DNA from: Wenzhouxiangella sp.
Lineage (GTDB): Bacteria; Pseudomonadota; Gammaproteobacteria; Xanthomonadales; Wenzhouxiangellaceae
Assembly: GCA_007123575.1 (NCBI GenBank)
Contig: SKKV01000215.1
Location: 1-12,272 of the forward strand
DNA: 12,272 bases
Reading direction: 5' to 3'
Program-made: the position numbers and the translations under genes
Shown: positions 1-6,484 of the stretch, piece by piece
How the letters are laid out: each line of letters starts with the position of its first letter
Numbering within the stretch: the stretch's first letter is position 1
Notes under the pieces: generated by a model
The model's input: the letters and a program-made list of their open reading frames with translations, nothing else
Database searches by the model: none
Told to the model about the DNA's origin: nothing

Positions 1-137
1 GCAAGGACTCGGTAGTGACCATGATGGCCCGTGCCGATCAGGCCCTGTATCAGGCCAAGAGCCAGGGACGCAACCGCGTGGTGGTGGCTGAGCCAGATAC
101 TCAGGATCTGCCTGAAACCAGGACATGCAGGATTTAG
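1..137 (+). CDS. GGDEF-domain diguanylate cyclase, C-terminal end only
   Basis: The gene enters from the left edge, with the reading frame beginning at base 3, and stops at TAG 135-137. The 44 visible residues include MARADQALYQAKSQGRNRV, the classic last helix and strand of a GGDEF domain (ADxALYxAKxxGRNRV). GGDEF domains make the second messenger cyclic di-GMP from two GTP. The active-site GG(D/E)EF loop and any sensor domain lie outside the window, so activity and input signal cannot be judged. After the domain there is a tail of about 20 residues ending TRTCRI. This tail abuts a pyrC fragment in the same frame immediately after the stop, so the natural C-terminus may have been altered when the debris was joined. 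The family call is firm; whether the gene is intact is unknown. Confidence 0.85.
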   Translation, partial: KDSVVTMMARADQALYQAKSQGRNRVVVAEPDTQDLPETRTCRI

Positions 138-437
138 GTCACCAAGGAAAGCGACTGCGGCTGCGCCGAGATCTATTCGGCTCCGGCAGCCATCGAGCTG
201 TATGCCGAAGTATTCGAAGCAGCCGGAGCGCTGGACAAGCTGGAAGCCTTCGCCAGCCTCAATGGCCCGGCCTTTTACGGCCTGCCGGTCAATGAAGACT
301 TTATCGAGCTGGAAAAGCGCTCCTGGTCGATGGAGCGGGAAATCACGGCCGCTGAAGAAACCATCGTGCCATTGCGTGCCGGTGAACCGATTAGCTGGCG
401 ACAATCATCCATCACTGCTGTGCCCAAAGGCTGGTAA
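138..437 (+). pseudogene. pyrC: Truncated dihydroorotase (pyrC), C-terminal fragment
   Basis: From about codon 138, in the same frame as the preceding GGDEF gene but after its TAG, the translation reads as the last ~100 residues of class II dihydroorotase, the enzyme that interconverts carbamoyl-aspartate and dihydroorotate in pyrimidine synthesis. Visible landmarks are KESDCGCAEIYSAPAAIELY, then LEAFASLNGPAFYGLPVNED, then ETIVPLRAGEPISW, which line up in order with the E. coli PyrC C-terminus. It ends at a normal-looking TAA at 435-437. About two thirds of the enzyme, including the N-terminal metal-binding HxH, is missing, and there is no start codon or ribosome binding site. It therefore cannot make dihydroorotase alone. 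I read it as a relic left by a deletion or rearrangement; a functional copy presumably lies elsewhere. Confidence 0.8.
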
Positions 438-446
438 ATTCCGGCA

Positions 447-995
447 CTAATGATCACGGTCGGCGTAGTTGTTCAGTGGCCCGGTCTTGTCGATGATGCG
501 CGCACCGGCTTCCTGGGTCTCGATCTCGACCTGCTCGACCTCGTCGATTCGTTCAGCCACCTCGGGATGGAGTTGAAACGCGCATTCGACCGCGGTCTGC
601 GCGTGGAACTCGGCCGGGAAGGCAATCTTGAAAAGGATGTTCTCCATCACGTAACTGCCCAGCTCACACTCCAGCACCACTTCCCTGCCACCGAACAGCA
701 CATCCTGAAAACCCCAATTCCGGGCCGAGGGCGCCGTCGGGTAGCCGATTTCGCCCTTGAGCGTGAGCAGGGCAAGCTGCACGGCGCGCCGGCAGGCATC
801 CCCGGCCGCCCAGCTCTTGCGCGGGCCGGTATTGGGCGCATGCCGATAAGTTCTCAGGGCACCTCCATCGACCCAGGCCTGGCTGAGCGCGTTGACCACA
901 TCGTCGCGGCTGCCGCCGAGCATGCGCGTGACCACCGCCGTGGAAGCCACGCGCACCAGCAGCACATGATCAAGTCCGACCCGGTTGAAGGCATT
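447..995 (-). pseudogene. prpD: Truncated 2-methylcitrate dehydratase (prpD), internal fragment
   Basis: On the minus strand from about 995 down to 450 the translation matches the middle of PrpD (MmgE/PrpD family), which dehydrates 2-methylcitrate in propionate breakdown. Landmarks in order: NAFNRVGLDHVLLV, ALSQAWVDGGALRTYRHAPN, RKSWAAGDACRRAVQLALL, GSYVMENILFKIAFPAEFHA, and IIDKTGPLNN..ADRDH. E. coli PrpD has about 480 residues; only about 180 central ones remain. The upstream residues of the open frame (positions ~996-1067) do not resemble the PrpD sequence expected before NAFNR (such as AHEIQG). The frame ends in TAG exactly where intact PrpD continues after ADRDH. Both ends are therefore breakpoints. 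No internal frameshift is visible, so the truncation may be recent. It lies head-on to the pyrC fragment with about 12 bases between. Confidence 0.85.
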
Positions 996-1091
996 CTTCC
1001 CCACCCGCACTTGATCAACGCAGGTACGGCATACTCCGAAGCCCTGACGGATCAGGGTTAGCCCCACGCGGCCATTGAATTGCTGGAATCG

Positions 1092-1460
1092 TTACGGCAG
1101 ATCGCACTCGATGCATTCGAAGGACCAAACACTATGTACACCAACATTGGTTTCCGGCTTGCTGGCGCCCATGCCACCACTGGCCGGGATACCGCAGCCG
1201 TGATGATCTGGGAGCGCACATTGCAGGAAATCACTGAACAGAATCCGCAAAGCAAAGCGATCCCGGAACAGAATGTCCGCCAGTTCCTCCAGCGTCAACG
1301 CCCAGGAACGGCCGGTCAGGCGCCACTCGAGCCGGTCGATGTGGGCCCGAGAGGTATCGGAAACGATCGGATAAATCCGACAGGCTCCTAGATCGCCGTG
1401 GACATTGTGCCAACACCACTCCCGGGTCTGGCCCGGGTCGGAGACCAGGCCGGGGCCGCG
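1092..1460 (-). other. Unassigned open stretch, possible gene remnant
   Basis: A 122-codon minus-strand stretch without stops, ending at TAA 1092-1094. It contains segments that look protein-like, for example TLEELADILFRDRFALRIL and SDTSRAHIDRLEWRLTG, but I cannot assign a family with any confidence. The only usual start codon in frame is a TTG at 1296-1298 with no Shine-Dalgarno sequence, so if coding it is more likely a 5'-truncated relic than a live gene. It follows the convergent debris of pyrC and prpD and sits about 20 bases beyond the stop of the DUF1566 gene that reads toward it. In GC-rich DNA an open stretch of this size can also occur by chance. Confidence 0.25.
1368..1379. repeat. 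Second copy of palindrome CGGATAAATCCG
   Basis: Identical to the palindrome at 6166-6177, here extended by one more complementary pair (T...A). It lies in the debris region beyond the end of the DUF1566 genes. Together the two copies flank the minus-strand operon, but no mobile-element features accompany them. Confidence 0.3.
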
Positions 1461-1481
1461 TTACCGGTTTCCCGATACCGG

Positions 1482-2018
1482 CTACTGTGCGACGCGAACC
1501 AATCGCACAAGAAGCTCATCGCTTTTGAACACGGTGTTGTCGGAACCAAAATCAAAATCAACAGACCAGGCCAGCCACTCATTATCAGATCTCACTGATG
1601 CTGACCAGAAGCGGACAGTAGGATTTGTATTAGGGAAGACTTGTCGATTAATGGCAGGGTCTGAGCGACAAATCTCGACGATGCTCGCAAGCTCCTTGAT
1701 ATTTGGCAAGCGCCAGCTATCAATGTCGTCGGCGTGTTCCAGGGCTTCTTGCCAGGTCATCACCAGATGCGAAATTGAGTCGCAGGCAATCCCATCCCAG
1801 ACCCTACCCTCGGGGCAGCGCCGCCACTCGAGGCCCGTACGATTATGCAGCACGATGCTGCCATCCCCTACTTCAGTGAATTCACTCGATGGCGTAGTCG
1901 GAAAAATATCTCCATTGGTGCAGGTATCGTTCGGGATATCCCCGCCGCGGGCGACCATAGCCAGCAGTATCAGGATCAGGGCCATCGGGGCCTTGAGAAT
2001 TCGATTAATAGCACTCAT
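1482..2018 (-). CDS. Small exported DUF1566 (Lcl_C) domain protein
   Basis: The product has 178 residues. The start at 2018 is chosen because GGGAG lies 7 bases upstream and the protein then opens with an export-type hydrophobic segment (residues ~8-24, ending near RGG). The open frame extends further upstream but only overlaps the neighbouring gene in another frame. The mature part is essentially one DUF1566/Lcl_C domain: LHNRTGLEWRRC near 57-68, WQEALEHAD near 89-97, SWRLPNIKELASIV at 101-114, FWSAS at 137-141, and the closing VRLVRV at 171-176. This domain is known from secreted and surface proteins, including Legionella collagen-like protein, and is thought to bind ligands; no enzymatic role is visible. 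Four cysteines (33, 68, 79, 117) could pair outside the cell. It is the last gene of the minus-strand set, 40 bases after the larger DUF1566 gene, so it is probably co-transcribed. Confidence 0.8.
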   Translation of the reverse strand: MSAINRILKAPMALILILLAMVARGGDIPNDTCTNGDIFPTTPSSEFTEVGDGSIVLHNRTGLEWRRCPEGRVWDGIACDSISHLVMTWQEALEHADDIDSWRLPNIKELASIVEICRSDPAINRQVFPNTNPTVRFWSASVRSDNEWLAWSVDFDFGSDNTVFKSDELLVRLVRVAQ

Positions 2019-2058
2019 GCTAACGCTCCCATGCGAATTGAAGGAAAAGAGGCAGAGA

Positions 2059-3087
2059 TCACTTTCCCGTACGAACCAACCGAACCCTGGAGCCAAACTG
2101 GTGTAGCTTGCTCCAACCGCCAAACCCACCGGTTGAGGAAGTCCAGCGCCAGGCATGGTCCGGTAGATTGGCCAGCGAAGAGGCTGACCAGTAGACTGAC
2201 TCTGTATTCGGGAAATACTCCTCGTCCATGGCCGGCGAATCGCTCCGGCCATAGTGGACAATGGAGCGCATCTCCTCGCGCGACGGCATCCGCCAGTCAC
2301 TCGCGCCGCAGAGTTCAGCTCCGTTGACAGCGGAAACGAAATTCTCGGTGTTGCAATTTTGTCCATTGAGCGTGTCGTTGCAGGTATCGGTATCACCCTC
2401 GCGACCCGGATGACCGCCGTCATTCTCGCCGGTAGAGTTGTACCAGGTGTATCGGTGTTCGAAATGGCGAAAGTGGTCTCCGTCGTCATCATCGACCTTC
2501 GTTTCCCAGATCAGACCGGTGTGGTTGTCACGTACGCAGGACCATCCGGCTGCCGTTGACGGCAAATCGTCGCCATTGTCATCGAGCTTGGTAAAGTCAA
2601 AGCCAGCCGCACCGCCGCCAACCTTGTTCAGCTCGCCCTCGCGGGCCAGGGCGTCCCGGCCGAAATCGGCATCCTGGCCGGGATAGTCCGGCTGCGGCTT
2701 ATCCAGAAAGTGCTCGCCTCCCGGGCCAGTCGCCCACCAGTCGATACCGGTGTCATTGAGAAGGGACTGGGGTACGGTCTCGACGGTCTCGAATCGATCA
2801 CTGAAGATGGCATCGTCGTCTTCGCCCTCTCCTTCCCCTAGCCTTGTCGCCCAGAAGCCACCGGTCAGGCGCCACTGGCCGGCGGCATGTGCGCGGGCTT
2901 CGGTGGCGTCCCACTGGCCGACGGTTCCCGAAAGCCGCCACTGGGGCGGGGTGTCGCCATCATCGGCTTCGATCACTCCCCCCGAGTCGATGGTGTACCA
3001 GTCGACCGACCAGTCGTCGGCGACAAGTGGGGCGGCGGCCGCCAGAAGCAGCACACCGGCGCACAGGATGGTGGTCGATTTCATCAT
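2059..3087 (-). CDS. Exported two-module protein with C-terminal DUF1566 (Lcl_C) domain
   Basis: The product has 342 residues. A signal peptide covers residues 1-23 (hydrophobic ILCAGVLLLAAAAPLVA, cut before DD). Residues 25-80 form a module with TIDSGG, LSGTVGQWD and WRLTGGFWA, a pattern found in secreted proteins of proteobacteria and planctomycetes. An acidic linker holds AIFSDRFE at 93-100. The C-terminal DUF1566 domain spans about 183-342: CVRDNHTGLIWE, YTWYN, CGASDWRMPSREEM, VYWSASS, and the end RVRLVR. The start ATG overlaps the stop of the upstream fibre gene as ATGA, implying translational coupling and a linked job; a second in-frame ATG follows immediately and could be used instead. 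Mature protein is rich in Asp and Glu, fitting an extracellular or salty setting. I infer a surface or secreted ligand-binding partner of the fibre; its ligand is unknown. Confidence 0.82.
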   Translation of the reverse strand: MMKSTTILCAGVLLLAAAAPLVADDWSVDWYTIDSGGVIEADDGDTPPQWRLSGTVGQWDATEARAHAAGQWRLTGGFWATRLGEGEGEDDDAIFSDRFETVETVPQSLLNDTGIDWWATGPGGEHFLDKPQPDYPGQDADFGRDALAREGELNKVGGGAAGFDFTKLDDNGDDLPSTAAGWSCVRDNHTGLIWETKVDDDDGDHFRHFEHRYTWYNSTGENDGGHPGREGDTDTCNDTLNGQNCNTENFVSAVNGAELCGASDWRMPSREEMRSIVHYGRSDSPAMDEEYFPNTESVYWSASSLANLPDHAWRWTSSTGGFGGWSKLHQFGSRVRLVRTGK

Positions 3088-6074
3088 TGTCCACGCTCCA
3101 CAACCTGGCGGTCTTCGAGCAGCAGGGCTTCAAGAGCCGCCAGGCGGTCTTCCAGTTCGGCATTCTGTTCAGCCAGCCGGCTGTTGGCGTCGACCTGCTC
3201 GCGCAGCCCGGCGATCTCGTCGCGAAGTTCCATGTTTTCGGCCTCGACTTCGGCCAGGCGCTGCGCGTCGGCCTGCCGCTCGGCATCCAGCCCCTGAATG
3301 GCGGCCAAAGCAATACCGGCCAGGTTCATGGCGCTGACCCGGAGCTCGTCCTCGCCCAGGCCGAACAGCGGGTGAAAGTCCTGGGCCATGGGCCCCATGT
3401 GGCGGATAGATTCGTCCTGGGACTTGTAGCTGTATTCGCTGACTTCCAGTTCGACAACCCGATTGAGCACATCGACCGGATCAGTTGGCTTAATGGCCGT
3501 CTTGGCTTTGCGGTCGCTGACCACACTCCAGCCACTGCCGCCGGGCGCCAGTTCCACGCCCATGGTGCGCTCTTTATCGCTGATGAACTGAACAGCGCCG
3601 GATGCAGCCACCACGAACTGATTCTCGGCCGTCGACTCGACCCCGCGTTCAGCACCACCGCCTGACCAGACAAAGCTGTTGGCGTGCAACGCCTGCGCGC
3701 TGGTGCCGGCGGCGAAGGTGTTTTCAGCGCCAGCTGTGTTATTGCTGCCACCGCCGATATGGGCGTTGGTACCGCTGGCGGTGTTGTTGAATCCACCCAC
3801 CACGGCGGAGCGCTCTCCGCTGGCTTCGTTATCCCAGCCGCCGCCTATAAAGGCATTCGCATCGGTGGCATCATTGCTGTTCCCCCCCAACACGGCGGAG
3901 CGCGCCCCGCTAGCCTCGTTGAGTAAACCGCCGCCTACAAAGGCGTTGGCATCGGTGGCATCATTGCCGGCTCCCCCCACCACGGCGGAATTCGACTCGC
4001 CGGCCTCGTTCGAGAAACCGCCCCCAATAAAGGCGTTGAGATCAGTGGCATTACTGCTGTTTCCCCCCACCACGGCGGAATGCCTTCCGCTGGCCTCATT
4101 TAGCCGGCCGCCGCCGACAAATGCATTCTCTTCCGAGGCAGTGTTCTGTTCGCCACCTCCAATAAAGGCATGGAGCTCGCTGACCTCATTCTCTCCTCCA
4201 CCTACCACGGCGGAACGTTGACCGTTCGCCTGGTTCTGCCAGCCGCCGCCGATAAAGGCGTTGAAATCGGTGGCATCATTGCTGTTCCCCCCCACCACGG
4301 CGGAGCGCGTCCCGCTGGCATCGTTATCTGTGCCACCGCCGATAAACACGTCCCAGGCAGTGGCGGTATTGCTGGATCCGCCTGCCACGGCGGAGCGCTG
4401 CCCGCCGGCCTCATTGTTCTCGCCGCCACCGATAAAGCTAAGGGGGCTGCTGGCGGTATTATTTTCCCCGCCGCCGATAAAGGCGGCTCCACTGGCGGCG
4501 GTATTATCGACCCCGCCAACCACGGCAGCCCGAAAGCCAGCGGAGATGACCTGGTTGTTCTCACCACCGCCGATAAAACCGCTGGACTGGTTGATGAAAC
4601 TGTCCCTTCCGGCCACGACGGCGGAGTTATTCCAGGTGACCTCGTTACTCTCACCGCCCCCGACAAAGCTGCCTCTAGCCTCCGCGATGTTTGGAGATGC
4701 ACTGTCGCCACCCGTGACAAAGCTGTTCTCCCCCGAAGCTTCGTTGCCATCAAATCCGAAATGACCGCTGCCATCCACCTGCAGTGGCACACTCGGGCTG
4801 TCGGTGCCGATACCCACATTGCCCTGCTGGTACACGGCATCATCGCCGACCTGGTCCCAGATGCTGTCGCCACCGTTGCCCGGGGCTCCGGAACACTCGG
4901 CCAGCGTGCCTTCCTTCGTGCGGCAGACATGCTCGGAAGTTTCCGAGGCAAAATTGCCCACGCGCAAGCGGCCGGCCACATCCAGGGCCTCCTGCGGGCT
5001 GTTGGTGTTGATGCCCACGCCGCCAGCCGAACGGATCAGAAATTGGTCTTCGCCGGTACTCACGAAAACACTCTGAGCGTCATTGTGGGACCAAACAAAT
5101 GAACCCGAATGCTCAGCAATGGCCTTGCGCCCGGCGGCAAAACTGAAGTCACCTTCGGCCACATTGTCCCCTCCACCGGGCACCGTGGCCCTGGAACCGT
5201 CGGCTGTGTTCCGTTGTCCGCCGCCAACCGTGGATCGGCCGCCACTGGCGATGTTGTCCTGCCCACCGGCCACCGTTGAGAACCAGCCCTCACCGGTGTT
5301 GTCTTCCCCCCCGCCTACTGTCGAGAAGTTAGCGCTGGCAACATTGTCCTTTCCGCCCGATACTGTTGCACGGCTGCCACTGGCAAGATTCGAACGGCCA
5401 CCACTGACAGTCGCAGCCGTACCACTGACGGTATTGTCTCTGCCCCCGCTTACGGTCCCATAGTTTGCTTCTACGAAGTGAGGCTGAAAACCAACGCCAC
5501 CACCCGCAATAGTTCCCGCCAACACGTCGGATTCAATCGAGTTGGCTCCATGTCCGGCAACCAGGTTGGGTGCGAAGTCCGGATTATCTTGCGGCTGGAT
5601 ATAAAGCGCCCGCTGACCGTCGACGCGGATTTCGAACGGGGTCGCGTCAGCGGTGCCAAGGAAGTCGGTTGACGGATCAGTATCCAGGTTGCCGCCCAGA
5701 AGCCAACCCCTGTGGCCGCCCTCGCCGTCTCCATAAAGCGCATACAGTGCCATGGGGCTGGGCCGGATTGGATGGCGCTCAGGCAGGGGCGTGCCGTCGA
5801 TGATGATCTGCAGGTAGCGTGGATCGCCGTCAAAAGCACCGGTTCCGAATGCCAGCTCTTCCTGGAACAGCCCATCGCTGACTTCTACAGTGACTGGTCC
5901 GTGGGTGGCGATTTCGCTATCCCCAGTCTCCGACTCGTGCAGCTCGAAGATCATTTCGACAGAACCGTCGAATGACTCATCCCCGCTTTCGAGCTTCCCC
6001 TGGTAGGTAATGGTATCGCCCATCGCCGGCAGGCAGAAAACGGCGGTCAGTAGTAGCAGCCACTGAAATTTCAT
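3084..6074 (-). CDS. Secreted fibre-like protein with GGG head repeats and Peptidase_S74 chaperone domain
   Basis: The product has 996 residues; the ATG follows GGGAG by 6 bases. Signal peptide 1-19 (MKFQWLLLLTAVFCLPAMG). Residues 20-115 form the beta-rich TYQGKL...DGLFQEELAFG...RPSPMALYALYG domain often found at the start of bacterial S74 proteins. Residues 206-310 and 451-790 are 15-residue repeats of the YadA-head/beta-roll kind (TVSGGxDNxxSG, AFIGGGxxNEASGxR). Between them lie two NVGIGT-SP motifs typical of S74 fibres. Residues ~850-928 are the intramolecular chaperone domain, with S853 and K858 in SDRKAK at the spacing of the endosialidase self-cleavage dyad, and HMGPMAQDFHPLFGLG downstream. 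Residues ~929-992 are a coiled coil. The family trimerises, and the chaperone cuts itself off after folding. No membrane anchor or YadA-type barrel is present, so the product is probably released or held by partners. No phage genes surround it. Confidence 0.88.
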   Translation of the reverse strand: MKFQWLLLLTAVFCLPAMGDTITYQGKLESGDESFDGSVEMIFELHESETGDSEIATHGPVTVEVSDGLFQEELAFGTGAFDGDPRYLQIIIDGTPLPERHPIRPSPMALYALYGDGEGGHRGWLLGGNLDTDPSTDFLGTADATPFEIRVDGQRALYIQPQDNPDFAPNLVAGHGANSIESDVLAGTIAGGGVGFQPHFVEANYGTVSGGRDNTVSGTAATVSGGRSNLASGSRATVSGGKDNVASANFSTVGGGEDNTGEGWFSTVAGGQDNIASGGRSTVGGGQRNTADGSRATVPGGGDNVAEGDFSFAAGRKAIAEHSGSFVWSHNDAQSVFVSTGEDQFLIRSAGGVGINTNSPQEALDVAGRLRVGNFASETSEHVCRTKEGTLAECSGAPGNGGDSIWDQVGDDAVYQQGNVGIGTDSPSVPLQVDGSGHFGFDGNEASGENSFVTGGDSASPNIAEARGSFVGGGESNEVTWNNSAVVAGRDSFINQSSGFIGGGENNQVISAGFRAAVVGGVDNTAASGAAFIGGGENNTASSPLSFIGGGENNEAGGQRSAVAGGSSNTATAWDVFIGGGTDNDASGTRSAVVGGNSNDATDFNAFIGGGWQNQANGQRSAVVGGGENEVSELHAFIGGGEQNTASEENAFVGGGRLNEASGRHSAVVGGNSSNATDLNAFIGGGFSNEAGESNSAVVGGAGNDATDANAFVGGGLLNEASGARSAVLGGNSNDATDANAFIGGGWDNEASGERSAVVGGFNNTASGTNAHIGGGSNNTAGAENTFAAGTSAQALHANSFVWSGGGAERGVESTAENQFVVAASGAVQFISDKERTMGVELAPGGSGWSVVSDRKAKTAIKPTDPVDVLNRVVELEVSEYSYKSQDESIRHMGPMAQDFHPLFGLGEDELRVSAMNLAGIALAAIQGLDAERQADAQRLAEVEAENMELRDEIAGLREQVDANSRLAEQNAELEDRLAALEALLLEDRQVVERGQ
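3705..4724 (-). repeat. Fibre head-repeat block 2 (about 22 units, 30-residue higher-order period)
   Basis: Residues 451-790 of the fibre protein. Units alternate between an A type (SAVVGGxxNDATDxN) and a B type (AFIGGGxxNEASGxR), so in the C-terminal half the true period is 30 residues, or 90 bases. The DNA for SAVVGG recurs nearly unchanged many times (on the plus strand CCCCCCACCACGGCGGA or close variants). The block ends with NTFAAGTSAQALHANSFVWS, a second copy of the capping module that closes block 1. This suggests that a whole repeat-plus-cap cassette was duplicated, then expanded in block 2. Confidence 0.88.
5145..5459 (-). repeat. Fibre head-repeat block 1 (seven ~15-residue units)
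   Basis: Residues 206-310 of the fibre protein hold about seven units, each with a core T(V)SGG or TVGGG followed by (R/K/E/Q)DN and an ASG-like turn. The block ends in SFAAGRKA..HSGSFVWS and the linker DQFLIRSAGGVGINT. Serine before the GG is usual here, unlike the GGG of block 2. Units are clearly diverged at the DNA level. Confidence 0.85.
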
Positions 6075-6165
6075 CTCGATCTCCCGTGGAGTGTGTGTCG
6101 GTTCTGTTTTGACTCCTCCGGGTGCGTGCCCCGGCAGTCATGATCAGACGCCTCACACCCTGTAT

Positions 6166-6177
6166 CGGATAAATCCG
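6166..6177. promoter_or_regulatory. Palindrome CGGATAAATCCG upstream of fibre gene (possible operator)
   Basis: Five-base arms CGGAT/ATCCG around AA, about 92 bases upstream of the fibre start. The same 12-base palindrome, within a shared 14-base stretch, occurs at 1368-1379 beyond the 3' end of the operon. A shared 14-mer in a window this size can arise by chance, so the operator role is only a suggestion. Confidence 0.25.
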
Positions 6178-6295
6178 GTAAGTACCGCCACCGCGGCCGC
6201 AGGACCTTCCCCTCAAAGCGGCGGCTTTTCTCCCGCAGCAGCGTGATCGCAGAGCCCGTGGGAGACGTGTATGGCGATTGCCGAACGTGCGCTTT

Positions 6296-6325
6296 TTGAA
6301 GGTTGTGGGGTGGTTCCGGTATGAT
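6296..6325 (+). promoter_or_regulatory. Sigma70-type promoter for kinase-sigma operon
   Basis: A -35 element TTGAAG (6296-6301), an 18-base spacer and a -10 element TATGAT (6320-6325) form a good match to the housekeeping consensus. It points toward the kinase gene and would give a leader of about 150 bases. If used, it implies that the kinase and sigma factor are made at a basal level without help from their own sigma factor. Confidence 0.55.
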
Positions 6326-6466
6326 GGCAGTCAGTAATCCCGGTGGCTTTGCCCACATCAGTTTGATAAGGCCGAGCCCGCCCTGGGGGTTGGCTCTGGG
6401 CGGCAAGTCCTTGTCTGATTGGGGGAGCGCCGGAGCGGTTCTGGTAACGAGAGGTGCAATATTCCG

Positions 6467-6480
6467 GGAAACGAGTTTCC
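6467..6480. promoter_or_regulatory. Perfect palindrome GGAAACGAGTTTCC just before kinase start
   Basis: Six-base arms GGAAAC/GTTTCC around GA, ending 4 bases before the proposed TTG start at 6485. As RNA it would fold into a five-pair hairpin with a CGAG loop covering the place where a ribosome binds. As DNA it could be a repressor site. It overlaps a further small palindrome TTCCGGGAA at 6462-6470. Confidence 0.35.
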
Positions 6481-6484
6481 AAGA

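Larger units (their letters stand above)
6075..6484. other. Divergent intergenic region between fibre operon and kinase-sigma operon
   Basis: About 410 bases without a convincing gene. It holds the fibre gene's Shine-Dalgarno (CTCCC on the plus strand, 6081-6085), a palindrome CGGATAAATCCG at 6166-6177, a short AAAGC-GGCG-GCTTT hairpin at 6215-6228, a sigma70-like promoter facing right at 6296-6325, a likely 5' leader of about 150 bases with GC-rich pairing potential around 6377-6402, and a palindrome at 6467-6480 next to the kinase start. I could not find a convincing housekeeping promoter for the fibre gene on the minus strand. That would be compatible with use of an alternative sigma factor, though it proves nothing. 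Confidence 0.6.

Noticed and set aside
450..1061. Long plus-strand open frame of 203 codons opposite the prpD fragment
   Set aside because: It is the antisense shadow of the PrpD homology; its translation resembles no protein and the minus strand gives clear family matches.
1421..1480. Inverted repeats CCCGGG...CCCGGG and CCGGT...ACCGG as a terminator of the minus-strand operon
   Set aside because: No T tract follows on the minus strand, and the arms are short and GC-rich enough to occur by chance.
2019..2492. Upstream extension of the small DUF1566 gene
   Set aside because: The extension overlaps the upstream DUF1566 gene in another frame, and a good Shine-Dalgarno plus signal-like segment marks 2018 as the start.
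3705..4724. Regular repeats as a CRISPR array
   Set aside because: The repeats are in-frame coding units with a 45/90-base period and no unique spacers.
3679..4764. Long plus-strand open frames rich in PPP and repeats, opposite the fibre gene
   Set aside because: They are antisense readings of the GGG head repeats; the repeated appearance comes from the minus-strand gene.
3084..6074. S74 gene as evidence of a prophage
   Set aside because: The protein has a signal peptide, and no capsid, tail, integrase or lysis genes lie nearby; S74 domains also occur in bacterial secreted fibres.
6215..6229. AAAGC-GGCG-GCTTTT hairpin as an intrinsic terminator
   Set aside because: The stem is only five pairs and no plus-strand gene ends upstream, so there is nothing for it to terminate.
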